A stretch of 64,000 bases of DNA from Pachyseris speciosa (lineage: Eukaryota > Cnidaria > Anthozoa > Scleractinia > Pachyseridae): NCBI GenBank assembly GCA_016490735.1, contig JAEMWC010000350.1, positions 43,501-107,500 of the forward strand, written 5' to 3'. The notes beneath the pieces are model-generated. The model saw only the letters and a program-made list of their open reading frames with translations, was not told where the DNA came from and did not search any database. A program made the position numbers and the translations under genes. Positions 1-64,000 of this stretch are shown here, one piece after another (the first letter of the stretch is position 1; each line of letters begins with the position of its first letter).

Positions 1-442
1 CAGTTTTAAGTTACACTTCGCCGATCTATTGATTGATCGATTGACTAATGCATCCGCTTCATAAGTAAACGGGGCTAATAATCATAACGAAAACTGATCT
101 GACCTAAAGCTAGGAAAGCTTTAGTCCTACTACGTGTTTAAAGTTATCTATTTCTCAAATAACTCTCGTTTATACAGGTTGTTATTTGACTCAACAAATA
201 CATTTTTGAAGTGAACACTCTAAGTGATAACCTTGACCTTGACCTTAACCGAATCTTAAGCATGTTATATCGGCTATTTGTTTCACGCACTTGCTCGGCC
301 CCACTTGCCTTTGTGCTGTGTGTGTTTTTTAAGTGATTTTTAACCTTCCGCCATCTTCGTCGACAAAAACGGTTGATGAAAATATTTGTTTTATTCAGCA
401 TAGTTTTTCTACTTGACATATGTGTTGTTTTTTAAGCCCCAG

Positions 443-63109
<62,667 letters not shown>

Positions 63110-64000
63110 GTAGACCCATTTACTGCCCAAAGCACCTTAGTGTTGATAACAGCAGCTTAAGCAATAAACGTAACACCAGCATGTTGATTTTGAGCAAAAC
63201 CGATGAAAATTCAGGCATTAGGGAAGGATGCAGCAAACTAGTAAATCAGTTTTGAATGGTTAGAATATTCCACATATTTAGACATGTTATTCAAATTCAG
63301 CTTTTCTGTCACCGTTTTTGATTGGCGAACTAAAGAATGAGCTTGAAATTATCAAGCCAATGCAGATGGTCACTATCATGATATACGTTTTCATAGAAAA
63401 AGTTATTTGGTGGTTACCCTTATTTACACCTGACCTGGGGAGCATGACTATTCTCAAAAGCTCCTGAATCATTATTATTGTTAATGTAAAATTGTTGTTG
63501 TCAAAGGATTAATTGCTTTGTTAAGAAAGTAACTGGATACATCAAAGTAATGGCCACTGATCAGTAATAGTTAATGAAAGCAATATAACGCTTCTAGATA
63601 CTGATGTACTGGAATCGACAATAAATGGCCAACCAGAGTTCTTCTTTTTGCTTGATTCAAAGGATTGTTTAGGTGGTGGAAAATATTTTCTTTTACATGA
63701 TGTAATGACAATTCGAATTTTAGCGTGGATATTAAGCTGCATGCACATGTATTTAATCTTAAAATAAAGAAGTCATTATATAGAATCATGTCATTTCATA
63801 TCACGTCCTGTGGTGTCATATCTTCGACTGGCGAGACTAGTAAAACTGATAGTAGACGACGTTAATATGACAGAAAGGGTTGCGGACAGTCAGCCTTAAA
63901 TTGAATTAAGCGAATCAAGCCTCAAATTGGCTTCCCATTTAGGTTTCAGTCAATGCCCAGTCTTCTGTTTCTGAGGCGGTAAGGCGATACAAGTCCTTCT
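63110..64000 (+). other. 3' UTR and downstream sequence
   Basis: 891 bp after the stop without a recognised gene or element. The short frames on the minus strand have no domain. Confidence 0.55.
63163..63168 (+). promoter_or_regulatory. AATAAA polyadenylation signal candidate
   Basis: AATAAA lies 54 nt after the stop codon. Others occur at about 63619-63625 and 63762-63768; which is used cannot be told. Confidence 0.5.

Overview
The window is eukaryotic and almost certainly from an animal. It has interrupted genes with GT-AG introns and metazoan extracellular domains (VWA, calcium-binding EGF, REJ, GPS, PLAT). It is dense in Penelope-like, CR1-like and L1-like retroelements, TTAA-targeting DNA transposons and palindromic MITEs. 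The repeat types and the polycystin-1-like gene suggest a cnidarian, most likely an anthozoan such as a stony coral; this is inference, since no sequence search was run.

One gene occupies nearly the whole + strand. It is a polycystin-1-like (PKD1 family) receptor-channel gene that enters from beyond the left edge and stops at 63107-63109. I trace 19 exons by splice sites and codon phase. They encode VWA (443-1021), an EGF string (1746-28635), REJ (30596-33232 and following), GAIN-type sequence (52547-54492), the GPS motif and first membrane helix (57539-57775), PLAT plus five helices (58521-59792), and the polycystin extracellular domain with the six-helix channel (61311-63109). The reading frame closes over about 2,436 codons if a MITE and one copy of its target duplication are removed from exon 7. 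Exon 5 has an in-frame stop. Exon 7 is a hybrid EGF exon interrupted by the MITE. All EGF exons are phase 1-1 and can be skipped without a frameshift.

Two introns hold most of the DNA. Intron 2 (1887-24503) contains a TTAA MITE, a GIY-YIG Penelope fragment with a hammerhead motif, a CR1-like fragment, a nested Penelope cluster (about 9830-15700), and a 7.1-kb TTAA element with 1.1-kb inverted arms, one arm carrying a second TTAA transposon. Intron 10 (33233-47772) contains a hammerhead-bearing tandem repeat that looks like a retrozyme. It also holds an array of ten tRNA-like cassettes with a 243-bp period, bracketed by a 12-bp direct repeat; a 3.5-kb TTAA transposon encoding a Mutator-like transposase and a DEDDh exonuclease; a pogo-like relic; and a run of adjoining foldback elements.

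The most unusual signals are the tRNA-like array and the neighbouring hammerhead repeat. Each cassette has tRNA geometry with intact A and B boxes, an oligo-T terminator and an upstream TATA-like element, but its anticodon loop is not that of a decoding tRNA. The mobile elements all appear degenerate or non-autonomous, and no second host gene is supported.
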